Shown here in pieces: positions 26,559-34,224 of a DNA stretch of 48,950 bases; the first letter of the stretch is position 1, and each line of letters begins with the position of its first letter. The DNA lies in assembly GCA_024635755.1 (NCBI GenBank), contig JAGXIF010000046.1:1-48950 (forward strand). Direction: 5' to 3'. The stretch comes from Halothiobacillus sp. (GTDB lineage: Bacteria; Pseudomonadota; Gammaproteobacteria; Halothiobacillales; Halothiobacillaceae). Position numbers and translations under genes: made by a program. A model generated the notes under the pieces. That model was not told the origin of the DNA. It did not search any database and saw only the letters and a list, made by a program, of their open reading frames with translations.

Positions 26559-27695
26559 ATGCAACGGCGCGAGTTTCTGACCTGGGCGGGTGCCGCCGGC
26601 ATTGCCGCCACCGCTCTTTCCGGTTGCAACAGCGAGCCCGATGAGGCGTCGTCGTCCGCGGGTGCGGGTGCGGGTGATGCAGCGACACCGGCCAAGCCGA
26701 TCCGCTGGAAGATGGTCACCACCTGGCCGAAGAACTTCCCCGGCCTGGGCACCGGCGCGAACAACATGGCGCGCTACATCACCGAGATGTCGAACGGTCG
26801 GCTGACGGTCGACGTCTACGGCGCGGGCGAGATCGTGCCGGCACTGGAGGTGTTCGACGCGGTCAAGGCCGGCACCGCCCAGATGGGGCATGGCGCGGCC
26901 TACTACTGGCAGGGCAAGATGCCGGCCGCGGCGTTTTTCTCCGCCTTCCCCTTCGGCCTGACTGCCGATGAGATGAACGGTTGGCTCTATTACGGCGAGG
27001 GCATCGAATTGTGGGAGGAGCTGTACGCCCCCCACGGCGTCATTCCGCGCCCCGGCGGCAATACCGGTCCGCAGATGGGTGGTTGGTTCCGCAAGCCGAT
27101 CGAGTCGCTGGGCGATTTTAAGGGACTGAAGATGCGCCTGCCGGGCATTGGCGGCGAGGTGCTGCGGCAACTGGGCGTGAGCGTGGTCAATACCCCGGGC
27201 GGCGAGCTGTTCCAGGCACTCAATGACGGCACCATCGATGCGGCCGAATGGGTCGGGCCGTTCAACGATCTCGCCTTCGGCTTTCATCGCGCGGCCAAGT
27301 ACTACTACGCGCCGGGCTGGCAGGAGCCGTCGGCGACCATGGAGGCCTTGATCAACCAGGAGGCCTTCGAGGCGCTACCCGAGGACCTGCAGCGGATCGT
27401 CGAGGGTGCCATCCGGATGGCCAATGCCGACATGCTGGCCGAGTTTACTGCGCGCAACAATCGTGCACTCAAGACCCTGGTCGAGGAGCACGGCGTGGAG
27501 TTGCGCTACTTCTCCGACGAGATCATGACCGCACTGTTCGAGAGCTCCAACGAGGTGCTCGCGGGCATCACCGCGGACGACCCGTTCGCCGCCCGGGTGT
27601 ACGAGTCGCTGACCGCCTATCGCCGTGACGTGCGCCAGTGGACCGAGGGCTCCGAGCTCGAGTCCCTTAAGGCCCGCCAGCGTTACCTGGCGTAG
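26559..27695 (+). CDS. TRAP transporter substrate-binding lipoprotein (DctP family), orphan
   Basis: The 378-residue protein begins MQRREFLTWAGAAG, a twin-arginine signal, followed by lipobox LSGC (C23), so it is probably a Tat-exported lipoprotein. A low-complexity linker with three GCGGGT units (SSAGAGAGDA) leads to a DctP/TakP-type binding domain from about residue 50. It has ITEMSNGRLTVDVYGAGEIVP and MRLPGIGGEVLRQLGVSVV, the latter including the arginine that usually holds the ligand carboxylate. TRAP systems import organic or keto acids with the small (DctQ) and large (DctM) membrane subunits, but neither gene lies here. It either works with subunits encoded elsewhere or serves as a sensor. 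A clean AAGGAG site sits seven bases before the ATG. Confidence 0.88.
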   Translation: MQRREFLTWAGAAGIAATALSGCNSEPDEASSSAGAGAGDAATPAKPIRWKMVTTWPKNFPGLGTGANNMARYITEMSNGRLTVDVYGAGEIVPALEVFDAVKAGTAQMGHGAAYYWQGKMPAAAFFSAFPFGLTADEMNGWLYYGEGIELWEELYAPHGVIPRPGGNTGPQMGGWFRKPIESLGDFKGLKMRLPGIGGEVLRQLGVSVVNTPGGELFQALNDGTIDAAEWVGPFNDLAFGFHRAAKYYYAPGWQEPSATMEALINQEAFEALPEDLQRIVEGAIRMANADMLAEFTARNNRALKTLVEEHGVELRYFSDEIMTALFESSNEVLAGITADDPFAARVYESLTAYRRDVRQWTEGSELESLKARQRYLA

Positions 27696-27725
27696 TCGTC
27701 GGCTCGGCCCCGTAAACGCTGCGAT

Positions 27726-28397
27726 TCAGCTTGCGGCCGAGCGGATCGTCCAGACTCGTTCGGCCAGGGCCGCGGCCAGCGGGCGCTTGTGTCGACCGAT
27801 GGTGACCACCACGTCGGCCGAGCCCGGCTGACTGGCGCGCCGGCGGACGAATTGCCCGGGTAGCACGCCCAGTTGGGTAAGCAATCGCAGGTCGGCGGCG
27901 TTGCCGGCGGCCAGCCGGACCACCGTCGCCCCCTCGTCGATGGCCAGGTCGCTCAGGGCAATCATCTGGCGCCGCTCGACCGGGGCCTGCTCGGGCTGCG
28001 GGATGGGCGCACCGTGCGGGTCGAACTCCGGTTGACCGAGGTGGTGCCACAATTGGTCGATCAGGCGGCTGGAAAAAGCGTGTTCGAGGATCTCCGCCTC
28101 GGCATCCACCTCCGCCAGCGCCACCTTGAGGTTGCGGACCAGAAAGGTCTCGATCACCCGGTGGCGTCGGATCATGTCGACGGCGATGGCCCAGCCGGCA
28201 TCGGTCAGGGTCGCGCCCTGGTAGCGGGCGTAATGGATCAGGCCGTCGGCGTGCAGGCGCTTGAGCATCGCGGTGACCGAGGCCCGCGCGATTCCCAGTC
28301 GATCGGCGATCGCCGAGGTCGACACCGAGGACTCCGGTGACTGTTCGGCCAGCTTGAAGATGGCCTTGAGATAATCCTCGTATGCAGTGCTTGCCAT
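27726..28397 (-). CDS. DtxR/MntR-family metal-dependent repressor, manganese-type ligands
   Basis: The 223-residue regulator has a winged helix (about 5-70), a dimerisation and metal domain (about 72-135) and a C-terminal FeoA/SH3-like domain (about 150-220). Metal positions can be read against DtxR numbering: H79, E83, E105 and H106 are kept. The iron-type ligands are replaced by D8 (for Met10), D98 (for His98) and E102 (for Cys102). Asp8 and Glu102 are the manganese-type choices seen in MntR. I therefore infer a Mn(II)-responsive repressor, with the caveat that MntR normally lacks the SH3 domain. It is transcribed away from a TroA/ZnuA-like binding protein 166 bases away, its most likely target. 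No clear palindromic operator was found. Confidence 0.85.
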   Translation of the reverse strand: MASTAYEDYLKAIFKLAEQSPESSVSTSAIADRLGIARASVTAMLKRLHADGLIHYARYQGATLTDAGWAIAVDMIRRHRVIETFLVRNLKVALAEVDAEAEILEHAFSSRLIDQLWHHLGQPEFDPHGAPIPQPEQAPVERRQMIALSDLAIDEGATVVRLAAGNAADLRLLTQLGVLPGQFVRRRASQPGSADVVVTIGRHKRPLAAALAERVWTIRSAAS

Positions 28398-28563
28398 GCC
28401 GTGATCCGGGTTGAAGTCGGTTGGGTCGCCGCTGCGCGGCAGCGGCTTGTGCGGGTCGGCGCCGTGTTTACGTTAGCATGTTGATGGAGTGCTCGTGCTT
28501 GCAGGCGCAGGCCTTGCTTCCTACCATCCGCATTCCCTTTTCCCCTGTCAGGTGAGGCCCGTT

Positions 28564-29571
28564 GTGCAGAAGTTTTTTTCTTGGTTTTCCCGGACCGGCT
28601 GGTCCCGGCTGTTGACGGCCGTGGCCGCGGGTCCTCCTCTTGCGCTGCTCTTGGTGATGGTCGGCCTGGCCTCGACCGCGGCGAAGGCCCAGGACGAGGT
28701 GCTGGGCTACGCGGGTGGCAGCGAGGAGGTCGAGCCCTTGACGGTGGTGACCGACACGGGCCTGAACGCCACCCTGGTGGAGAATCTGGCGCGCATGTTT
28801 GTCGAGGTCGAGGTAGTCGTGGCGGGACAGACGTCGCCGCTGGACTACGAGCTGACCGAGGCTGACCGCCAGGCGATCGCAGAGGCGGATCTGGTGGTCT
28901 ATCAAGGCCTGGGCCTGATGCCGGCGTTCATCGAGGCGGCCGAGGCGCGCGAGGCCGGCGACCGCGTGGTGCTCACAGATCGCATTCCCGAATTCCGCCT
29001 GATCGAGACCGACGGCGCGCCCAATCCGCACACCTATCATTCGCCCGCCCTGCGGCAGTTCGCCGTCGATCACCTGGCCACTAGGCTCAAGGAGAAGCTC
29101 AAGCCGGTGGCCGGCGAGATCGAGGGCAACAGTCTGCGCCTCAATATCGAGCTCCAGTCCCTCAAGCGGGAGACCGAGGGGTTGATGGAGGACGTGCCGC
29201 GCAATGAGCGTCTGATTGTCACCGACAACGATGTCTTTGCCTACTTTGCCAAGGCCTATCACTTCCAGCTGCTCAACGTGACCCGCGAGGGAGAGAGCGA
29301 AAAGGCGGTCGAGCAGATCCAACGCAACCAGACGCCTAACGTCTTCCAGGTTGAGGGGGTCGGTGACGGCGCGATCGAGGAATGGCTGGCCGCGCATCGC
29401 GGCAAGGATATCCCCGCATCGGTCGCGATCGCGCCGAGCCTCACTGGCCTGTGGCTGGGCGACAGCAACCTGCCAAACGGCACCTATCTGGGCATGTTCC
29501 GCCAGAACGTCAATGACATCCTGCTGGGATTAAAGCCGTTGCCCGCGGCGGGCGAGACGGAAATCGAATAG
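28564..29571 (+). CDS. TroA/ZnuA-like metal-ABC binding protein with atypical ligands
   Basis: The 335-residue precursor has a long signal peptide ending AKA. It is followed by the cluster-9 binding-protein fold: TVVTDTGLNATLVENLAR, LVVYQGLGLMPAF, NPHTYHSPALRQ, IVTDNDVFAYFAKAYHFQLL. I chose GTG 28564 because AGGTGAGG lies a few bases upstream and it gives a normal signal peptide. The frame opens earlier, at 28489. Two of the usual metal ligands are changed: the His of the DPHxYEP-type motif is replaced (SPLDYELTEAD), and the His of SHxAFxYF is Asn (TDNDVFAYF). The NPH histidine remains. No permease or ATPase follows. It sits divergent from the MntR-type gene, so metal-linked regulation is likely. 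Confidence 0.82.
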   Translation: MQKFFSWFSRTGWSRLLTAVAAGPPLALLLVMVGLASTAAKAQDEVLGYAGGSEEVEPLTVVTDTGLNATLVENLARMFVEVEVVVAGQTSPLDYELTEADRQAIAEADLVVYQGLGLMPAFIEAAEAREAGDRVVLTDRIPEFRLIETDGAPNPHTYHSPALRQFAVDHLATRLKEKLKPVAGEIEGNSLRLNIELQSLKRETEGLMEDVPRNERLIVTDNDVFAYFAKAYHFQLLNVTREGESEKAVEQIQRNQTPNVFQVEGVGDGAIEEWLAAHRGKDIPASVAIAPSLTGLWLGDSNLPNGTYLGMFRQNVNDILLGLKPLPAAGETEIE

Positions 29572-29584
29572 GCCCGAGTCTCGG

Positions 29585-30112
29585 TCAGCTGGCGCGATGA
29601 TCCTGCGCCAGTTCGCGATAGAAGCGGGCCGACTCAGTTAGGTGCGCCCGTTCCTCGTCGCTCAACGGGCGGATCTTGCGGGCCGGGGCGCCCACGTAGA
29701 GGTGGCCGCTTTCGAGCACCTTGCCCGGCGAGACCACGCTGCCCGCGGCGATGATCACCTCGTCCTCGACCACCACGTCGTCCATCACGATCGCGCCCAT
29801 GCCGACCAGCACCCGGTTGCCGACGGTACAGGCGTGCAGGATGGCGCGGTGCCCCACGGTCACTTCCTCGCCGATGCGGCAGGGCATGCCCTGTGGATGA
29901 GCGGCGGCCGGCTGGTTGACGTGCACGATGACGCCGTCCTGCAGGTTGGTCAGGCGCCCGGCTCGGATCTGCTGGACGTCACCGCGGAGCACGGCGTTCG
30001 GCCAGACGGAAACGCCTTCTTCCAGCACGACGTCACCGATCACCACGGCGGTCGGATCGACCCAGCAGTCCTCGGCCACGGTCGGGAGCTTTGACTGGAA
30101 ATTGCGGATCAT
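29585..30112 (-). CDS. Gamma-class carbonic anhydrase-like protein
   Basis: The 175-residue protein is a left-handed beta-helix of hexapeptide repeats. It carries the three zinc-ligand histidines of the gamma carbonic anhydrase family: one in GVIVHVN and two in the GHRAILH segment. It has the length and pattern of the YrdA/CaiE/PaaY group, trimeric cytosolic proteins whose activity varies between members. A C-terminal helix (about 150-173) closes the trimer as in relatives. It is convergent with the binding-protein gene, its stop 13 bases beyond that gene's stop, and divergent from ubiA. Confidence 0.9.
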   Translation of the reverse strand: MIRNFQSKLPTVAEDCWVDPTAVVIGDVVLEEGVSVWPNAVLRGDVQQIRAGRLTNLQDGVIVHVNQPAAAHPQGMPCRIGEEVTVGHRAILHACTVGNRVLVGMGAIVMDDVVVEDEVIIAAGSVVSPGKVLESGHLYVGAPARKIRPLSDEERAHLTESARFYRELAQDHRAS

Positions 30113-30277
30113 GCGGAAACCTCGGGTTCAATCGGGCGATGGCTTGCTGGTGTAGTCGCGCGCATTCTAGCGCAGGCAGAGCGGGAAACCCGAAGAGGGG
30201 ATCGCCCGGGTCTGATATCGTTCCTGCCGACGACTGACGACAGCCGAAGAACCTCCACAGCCCCCACAGGTAATATC

Positions 30278-31138
30278 GTGTCCGTGATCGCCGAGAAAAC
30301 CCGCGCCTATCTCGCCCTGACCCGGCTGGATCGCCCGGTGGGTATCTTCCTGCTGCTCTGGCCCACCTACTGGGCCCTGTGGGTGGCGGGTAGTGGTCGC
30401 CCGGACCCGTTCATCTTCCTGATCTTCACTCTGGGCGTGATCGCCATGCGCTCGGCCGGCTGTGCGATCAACGATTTCGCCGACCGGCACGTCGACGGCC
30501 ACGTGACGCGCACCAAAGGACGTCCGCTGGCGACCGGGCGGATCACGGCGCGCGAGGCGCTGGGCGTGTTCGTCGTCCTGGTGGGTGTCTCCTTCCTGCT
30601 GGTCCTACAGCTCAACACCACCACCATCGCCTTGTCGGTGGTGGCGGTGATCCTCGCGGCGACCTATCCGTTCGGCAAGCGCTTTCATCACCTGCCCCAA
30701 GTGCACCTGGGGCTGGCCTTCGGCTGGGCCATCCCGATGGCGTTTGCCGCTCATCAAGGCACGGTGCCACCGGTCGCCTGGCTGTTGTTGCTGGCCAACA
30801 TCGGTTGGACACTGGCCTACGACACCCTGTATGCCATGGCTGACCGCCCGGACGATTTGCGGATCGGGGTGAAATCCTCCGCCATCCTGTTCGGCCGCTT
30901 CGACCTGCTTGCCGTTTCGTTGTCCTACGTGTGGACGCTGGCTTTTCTCGTTGTGGTGGGATGGATTGCCGAGCTTGCTATCGGTTACTTCATCGGGTTG
31001 CTTGTCGCTGCGATCAGCGCGGTCTGGATCCTCCGAACCGCCCGTCGGCGCGATCTCGCCTCCTGTGTGCTTGCCTTCCGCCGGAATAATGTCTTCGGTG
31101 CTCTGGTCATGTTGGCGTTGATTATTGGGTTCCTCTGA
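30278..31138 (+). CDS. ubiA: 4-hydroxybenzoate polyprenyltransferase
   Basis: The 286-residue integral membrane protein attaches the polyprenyl tail to 4-hydroxybenzoate in ubiquinone biosynthesis. Both aspartate-rich motifs are present: NDFADRHVDGH (NDxxDxxxD) and DTLYAMADRPDD. About eight hydrophobic helices span the rest, and the N-terminal LTRLDRPVGIFLLLWPTYWAL is diagnostic. It starts with GTG 30278; a second GTG six bases on is possible. The usual neighbour ubiC is absent. With ubiJ and ubiB this is the third ubiquinone gene in the window, but it is 28 kb away from them and separately transcribed. Confidence 0.95.
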   Translation: MSVIAEKTRAYLALTRLDRPVGIFLLLWPTYWALWVAGSGRPDPFIFLIFTLGVIAMRSAGCAINDFADRHVDGHVTRTKGRPLATGRITAREALGVFVVLVGVSFLLVLQLNTTTIALSVVAVILAATYPFGKRFHHLPQVHLGLAFGWAIPMAFAAHQGTVPPVAWLLLLANIGWTLAYDTLYAMADRPDDLRIGVKSSAILFGRFDLLAVSLSYVWTLAFLVVVGWIAELAIGYFIGLLVAAISAVWILRTARRRDLASCVLAFRRNNVFGALVMLALIIGFL

Positions 31139-31196
31139 GGGGGGGCTTCGGGAGCGGATGGCACGTCGCATTGCGCCTCATGCTTTTGCCCCCCCC
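31139..31196. repeat. G7/C8 homopolymer inverted repeat after ubiA
   Basis: GGGGGGGC (31139-31146), directly after the ubiA stop, can pair with GCCCCCCC (31188-31195) around a 41-base loop. No T-tract follows. The two homopolymers could act as a weak transcript-end structure and are prone to slippage or sequencing error. Confidence 0.4.
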
Positions 31197-31267
31197 ATAG
31201 CCGGCCATGCTCACGGTGGTGGCCCGGGTGTGCTAATAATCAGTACAGACCCATATGGAGAAAGCCA

Positions 31268-31753
31268 ATGCGACAGGGGCTACTGGCGTGCTGTATTGCC
31301 TTGCTGATGATCGTGCCGGTCCGTGCGGCCGAGCCGATCGATGATGTCGCGGCACTGGCTGGCGTGACCGAAGTGAAAGGCGTATTCCAGATCGATTTCA
31401 CGGAGGCGGAGAAGACCGCTTTTTATCTGGAAGTCATCCGGGGTACGCAGGCCAATTTCCAGCGACAGGGTCTCGATCCCGATCTGGTGGTCGTCTTCAT
31501 CGGTCCGACAGTTCAGTTTCTGTCGACCCAGGCCGACGAGACGGTCGCCGATCCGGCAACGCTGATGCGCATCGAAGCGGAGGTGTCACGCCTGGCGGAG
31601 CTTGGCGTGCGCCTGCAGGTATGCGCGGTGGCCACTGAAGCATTCGGTGTGGACAACGAGCCACTGTTTGACGGGCTGGAATTGACGGGTGACGGCTTTG
31701 TGGCGATGATCGGCTGGCAGGCGCAGGGCTACCACCCGGTCACCCTGTTCTGA
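31268..31753 (+). CDS. Periplasmic DsrE-family protein
   Basis: The 161-residue precursor has a signal peptide ending VRA (about 1-20) and a single DsrE-like domain. The strand-turn FIGPTVQFLS and the conserved cysteine in LQVCAVATEAFGV mark the family. DsrE/TusD relatives carry sulfur on a cysteine. Secreted single-domain members like this one are common in sulfur-oxidising and other proteobacteria but have no settled function. The ATG follows GGAGAAAG. The gene is separate from ubiA and from the next small gene (about 120 bases). The secreted location and the Cys are what I see; a role in sulfur chemistry is inference. Confidence 0.78.
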   Translation: MRQGLLACCIALLMIVPVRAAEPIDDVAALAGVTEVKGVFQIDFTEAEKTAFYLEVIRGTQANFQRQGLDPDLVVVFIGPTVQFLSTQADETVADPATLMRIEAEVSRLAELGVRLQVCAVATEAFGVDNEPLFDGLELTGDGFVAMIGWQAQGYHPVTLF

Positions 31754-31872
31754 GGTGCCATGGGCGACGGCGTCGCCAAATAGAGCCTCCCGCGTGATTT
31801 CTGGCAATCCCTCGCATACGGTAGAGGTAGAGTCGTCCGCACCGCGGTGATTTCCGTCACGAGGAGTTGCTG

Positions 31873-32220
31873 ATGTTGTATCTGCCTCGAACCGCCTGCG
31901 CCGAGTCGGCCGAACTGGCCGCGACCTTTACCGAGGAGATCGCGGCCAGTTCGACGGCCGATCTGCCGCTGCAGCAGGGCATGGCCCATGGCAACGTGGC
32001 CGACGGGGATGCCTTGTCGGCGATGGTGATCCGCACCGAAATCGAGCCTGGGTGTATCCGTATTCATGCCGGCCTGTTTTTCAGCAGCGTCGTCGCCGGT
32101 TGCGCCTGCACCAACGACCCCACGCCGATGAACACCAATCCGGAGTACTGCGAGGCCATCTTCGATATCGCGCGAGACGATGGGGCAACCACAGTCCGCC
32201 TGATCGAGACGTCGGCATGA
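31873..32220 (+). CDS. Small conserved-looking protein with a GCACTNDPTP motif, function unknown
   Basis: The 115-residue protein is not one I can name. It is probably cytosolic: it has no signal peptide. It contains FFSSVVAGCACTNDPTPMN, a hydrophobic strand followed by a two-cysteine turn, and a late cysteine in PEYCEAIFDI. The three cysteines could bind a metal. I use ATG 31873 because GAGGAG (31861-31866) sits six bases upstream; a TTG six bases earlier falls too close to that site. It precedes the diguanylate cyclase at 32240 by 19 bases on the same strand, so the two are probably co-transcribed. Confidence 0.65.
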   Translation: MLYLPRTACAESAELAATFTEEIAASSTADLPLQQGMAHGNVADGDALSAMVIRTEIEPGCIRIHAGLFFSSVVAGCACTNDPTPMNTNPEYCEAIFDIARDDGATTVRLIETSA

Positions 32221-32239
32221 TCCCCGGGGACGTCTGTCG

Positions 32240-34078
32240 ATGCACGCCAATGGCTTGACTCGCCGCCGGACGGCCACCTGGCCGCCGTACCGGGCCTGGC
32301 TCCTGCTGGGGGCGATCTGGCTCGCCGTGGTGGCGGGGCTGGGTTATGCCAATGTGCTGGTGATCGATCGTTACACCGCCAGCAACAATCAGCAGATCGA
32401 ACAGCGCATTCGCCTGCTGGCGCAGATGCAGATGACCCTGGTCGACAACCAGCTCGACGCGATTGATCGTGGCCTGCAGGTCATTCGGCAACGCCATGTC
32501 GACCGGCCGGTTGCCCGTCTCGGGCCAGTCCTGGATTTCAACCCGCTGGTGCGCGATGTCTGGTGGGTCGGCCCGCGGGGCGAACGGCTTTCCTCACGCC
32601 ATGGCACGGTTGACGGCATCGATCCCGAACAGCAGGGTTTCTTTCGCCACCATCGCAGCCCCTCGACCCCCGATGCCGCCTTCCTGTCGCCCTTGCTCCA
32701 TCCTGTCGGCGCGGAGGGCGCCGGTCTGTTGGCGATGAGCCGCGCCCACCGCGCGAGCGATGGCCGGCTTCTGGGCGTGCTGGTGGCCTGGATCGACCCC
32801 GTCGGGCTGGCCCAGTTGCTGGGCAACATGACGGTCAATGACCGACTGATGTCGCTGGTCGCGCACCATGACGGCGATGTGCTGGTGTTGGCGCCGTATG
32901 CGGCGATCGATCCCGGCACGACGCTGGAATACCTTCAGTCCGAGGGCAAGGATTTGCCGCCCACGGGAAGCGGGCGCTACCGGTCGGTCATCGACGGCAA
33001 GCAATACCACTACGCCTACGCCGCCGTGGACAACTGGGATCTTCTGGTCTTCGCCGCCGAGGACCGCACCCCGGTTGACACGGTGCTGGCCGAGGACGCA
33101 CGTGATCACTGGTGGCGCATGGCAGCGATCGCGCTGTTTACCGGCCTGTTGCTCCTGCTGGTCGGTTGGTTGCTGCAACGTCACGCGACGGCATTGCGTC
33201 AGGTCGAGGAAAGCCAGCGGCAATTGGCGCAAAGCTACCGGCGAAATGCCGCCATTATCGAGGCCCTGCCCGACCTCTTGTTCACCGTGGATGCCGATGG
33301 CCGTATCCTCGATTTCGAGCCCAGCGAGAACATCCCTCTGCTGATGCCGCCCGAAGAGTTCATTGGCCGGGTGGTCGATCAGGTCCTGCCGTCGGCTCTG
33401 GCGGAGCTAACCCATGCCGTGATCCAGCGGACCCTGATGTTGCGTCAGGTGCAGACCTACCAGTATCACCTCGATCTCGACGGAGAACGGCGTTTCTTCG
33501 AGGGACGCTGTGCCCCGCTGAGCGAGGAGACGGTGCTGATCCTGATCATCGACATCACCGGCCGCAAGCAGGCGGAAACGGCCATGGAATGGGCGGCCAC
33601 CCATGACAGCCTGACCCAGTTGCCCAACCGGCGCCTGTTCCGCGACCGCCTGGACACGGCCATTAGCGATTTTCAACGCTATGGCGGCCCCGGCTTTTGC
33701 CTGCTCTTCATCGATCTCAATGGCTTCAAGGCGGTCAACGACCGACTCGGGCATGCCGCGGGCGACAAGCTTCTGCAACAGGCGGCGCAGCGGATGGAGC
33801 AGCATGTGCGCGCCGCCGACAGCATCGCCCGCCTGTCGGGCGACGAGTTCGTTGTCATGATCACCCACGCGCGCCGCCCCGAGGCGTTGGTGGTCATGGC
33901 CAAGCTGGCCGAGGAGCTGTCAGAACCGTTCGAGTTGCCGGAAGGCGAGGCGCGGGTCTCCGCTGCCATCGGTCTGGCCTGCTGCCCCGAGGATGGCTGG
34001 GACGCCGAGTCGTTGATGCGGGTGGCGGATGCCGCGATGTACCGCGACAAACCGGCCCGGTCGATCCAGGAACGTTGA
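32240..34078 (+). CDS. Cache-PAS diguanylate cyclase with an SGDEF variant site
   Basis: The 612-residue membrane protein has a first helix (about 20-45), a large periplasmic Cache-type sensor (about 50-285), a second helix (about 291-313), a PAS domain (about 330-440) and a GGDEF domain. The signature reads SGDEF (533-537), with the first glycine replaced by serine, and RAAD upstream supplies an RxxD inhibitory site. The catalytic Asp and Glu and the DLNGFKAVND segment are intact. Activity is therefore possible but should not be assumed. The ATG at 32240 has no clear ribosome site, consistent with coupling to the preceding small gene 19 bases upstream. Confidence 0.88.
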   Translation: MHANGLTRRRTATWPPYRAWLLLGAIWLAVVAGLGYANVLVIDRYTASNNQQIEQRIRLLAQMQMTLVDNQLDAIDRGLQVIRQRHVDRPVARLGPVLDFNPLVRDVWWVGPRGERLSSRHGTVDGIDPEQQGFFRHHRSPSTPDAAFLSPLLHPVGAEGAGLLAMSRAHRASDGRLLGVLVAWIDPVGLAQLLGNMTVNDRLMSLVAHHDGDVLVLAPYAAIDPGTTLEYLQSEGKDLPPTGSGRYRSVIDGKQYHYAYAAVDNWDLLVFAAEDRTPVDTVLAEDARDHWWRMAAIALFTGLLLLLVGWLLQRHATALRQVEESQRQLAQSYRRNAAIIEALPDLLFTVDADGRILDFEPSENIPLLMPPEEFIGRVVDQVLPSALAELTHAVIQRTLMLRQVQTYQYHLDLDGERRFFEGRCAPLSEETVLILIIDITGRKQAETAMEWAATHDSLTQLPNRRLFRDRLDTAISDFQRYGGPGFCLLFIDLNGFKAVNDRLGHAAGDKLLQQAAQRMEQHVRAADSIARLSGDEFVVMITHARRPEALVVMAKLAEELSEPFELPEGEARVSAAIGLACCPEDGWDAESLMRVADAAMYRDKPARSIQER

Positions 34079-34224
34079 TGCCCGCGATGCCGGCTCGATT
34101 CACGTCGTCGGCCAGCGGCATGACGCGCTTCTTTGGAAGGGTCCCTTTACCGAGGCGATTCTCCCGCTGACCCCAACGCGCTGATCGATCCGCCCCGCCG
34201 AGGCCCGGCGTCCGTCTCGGGCCG

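Noticed and set aside
26659-26676. Phase-variable repeat in the TRAP protein gene
   Set aside because: There are only three GCGGGT units, and they are a multiple of three, so a change would only lengthen a linker; too short to claim variation.
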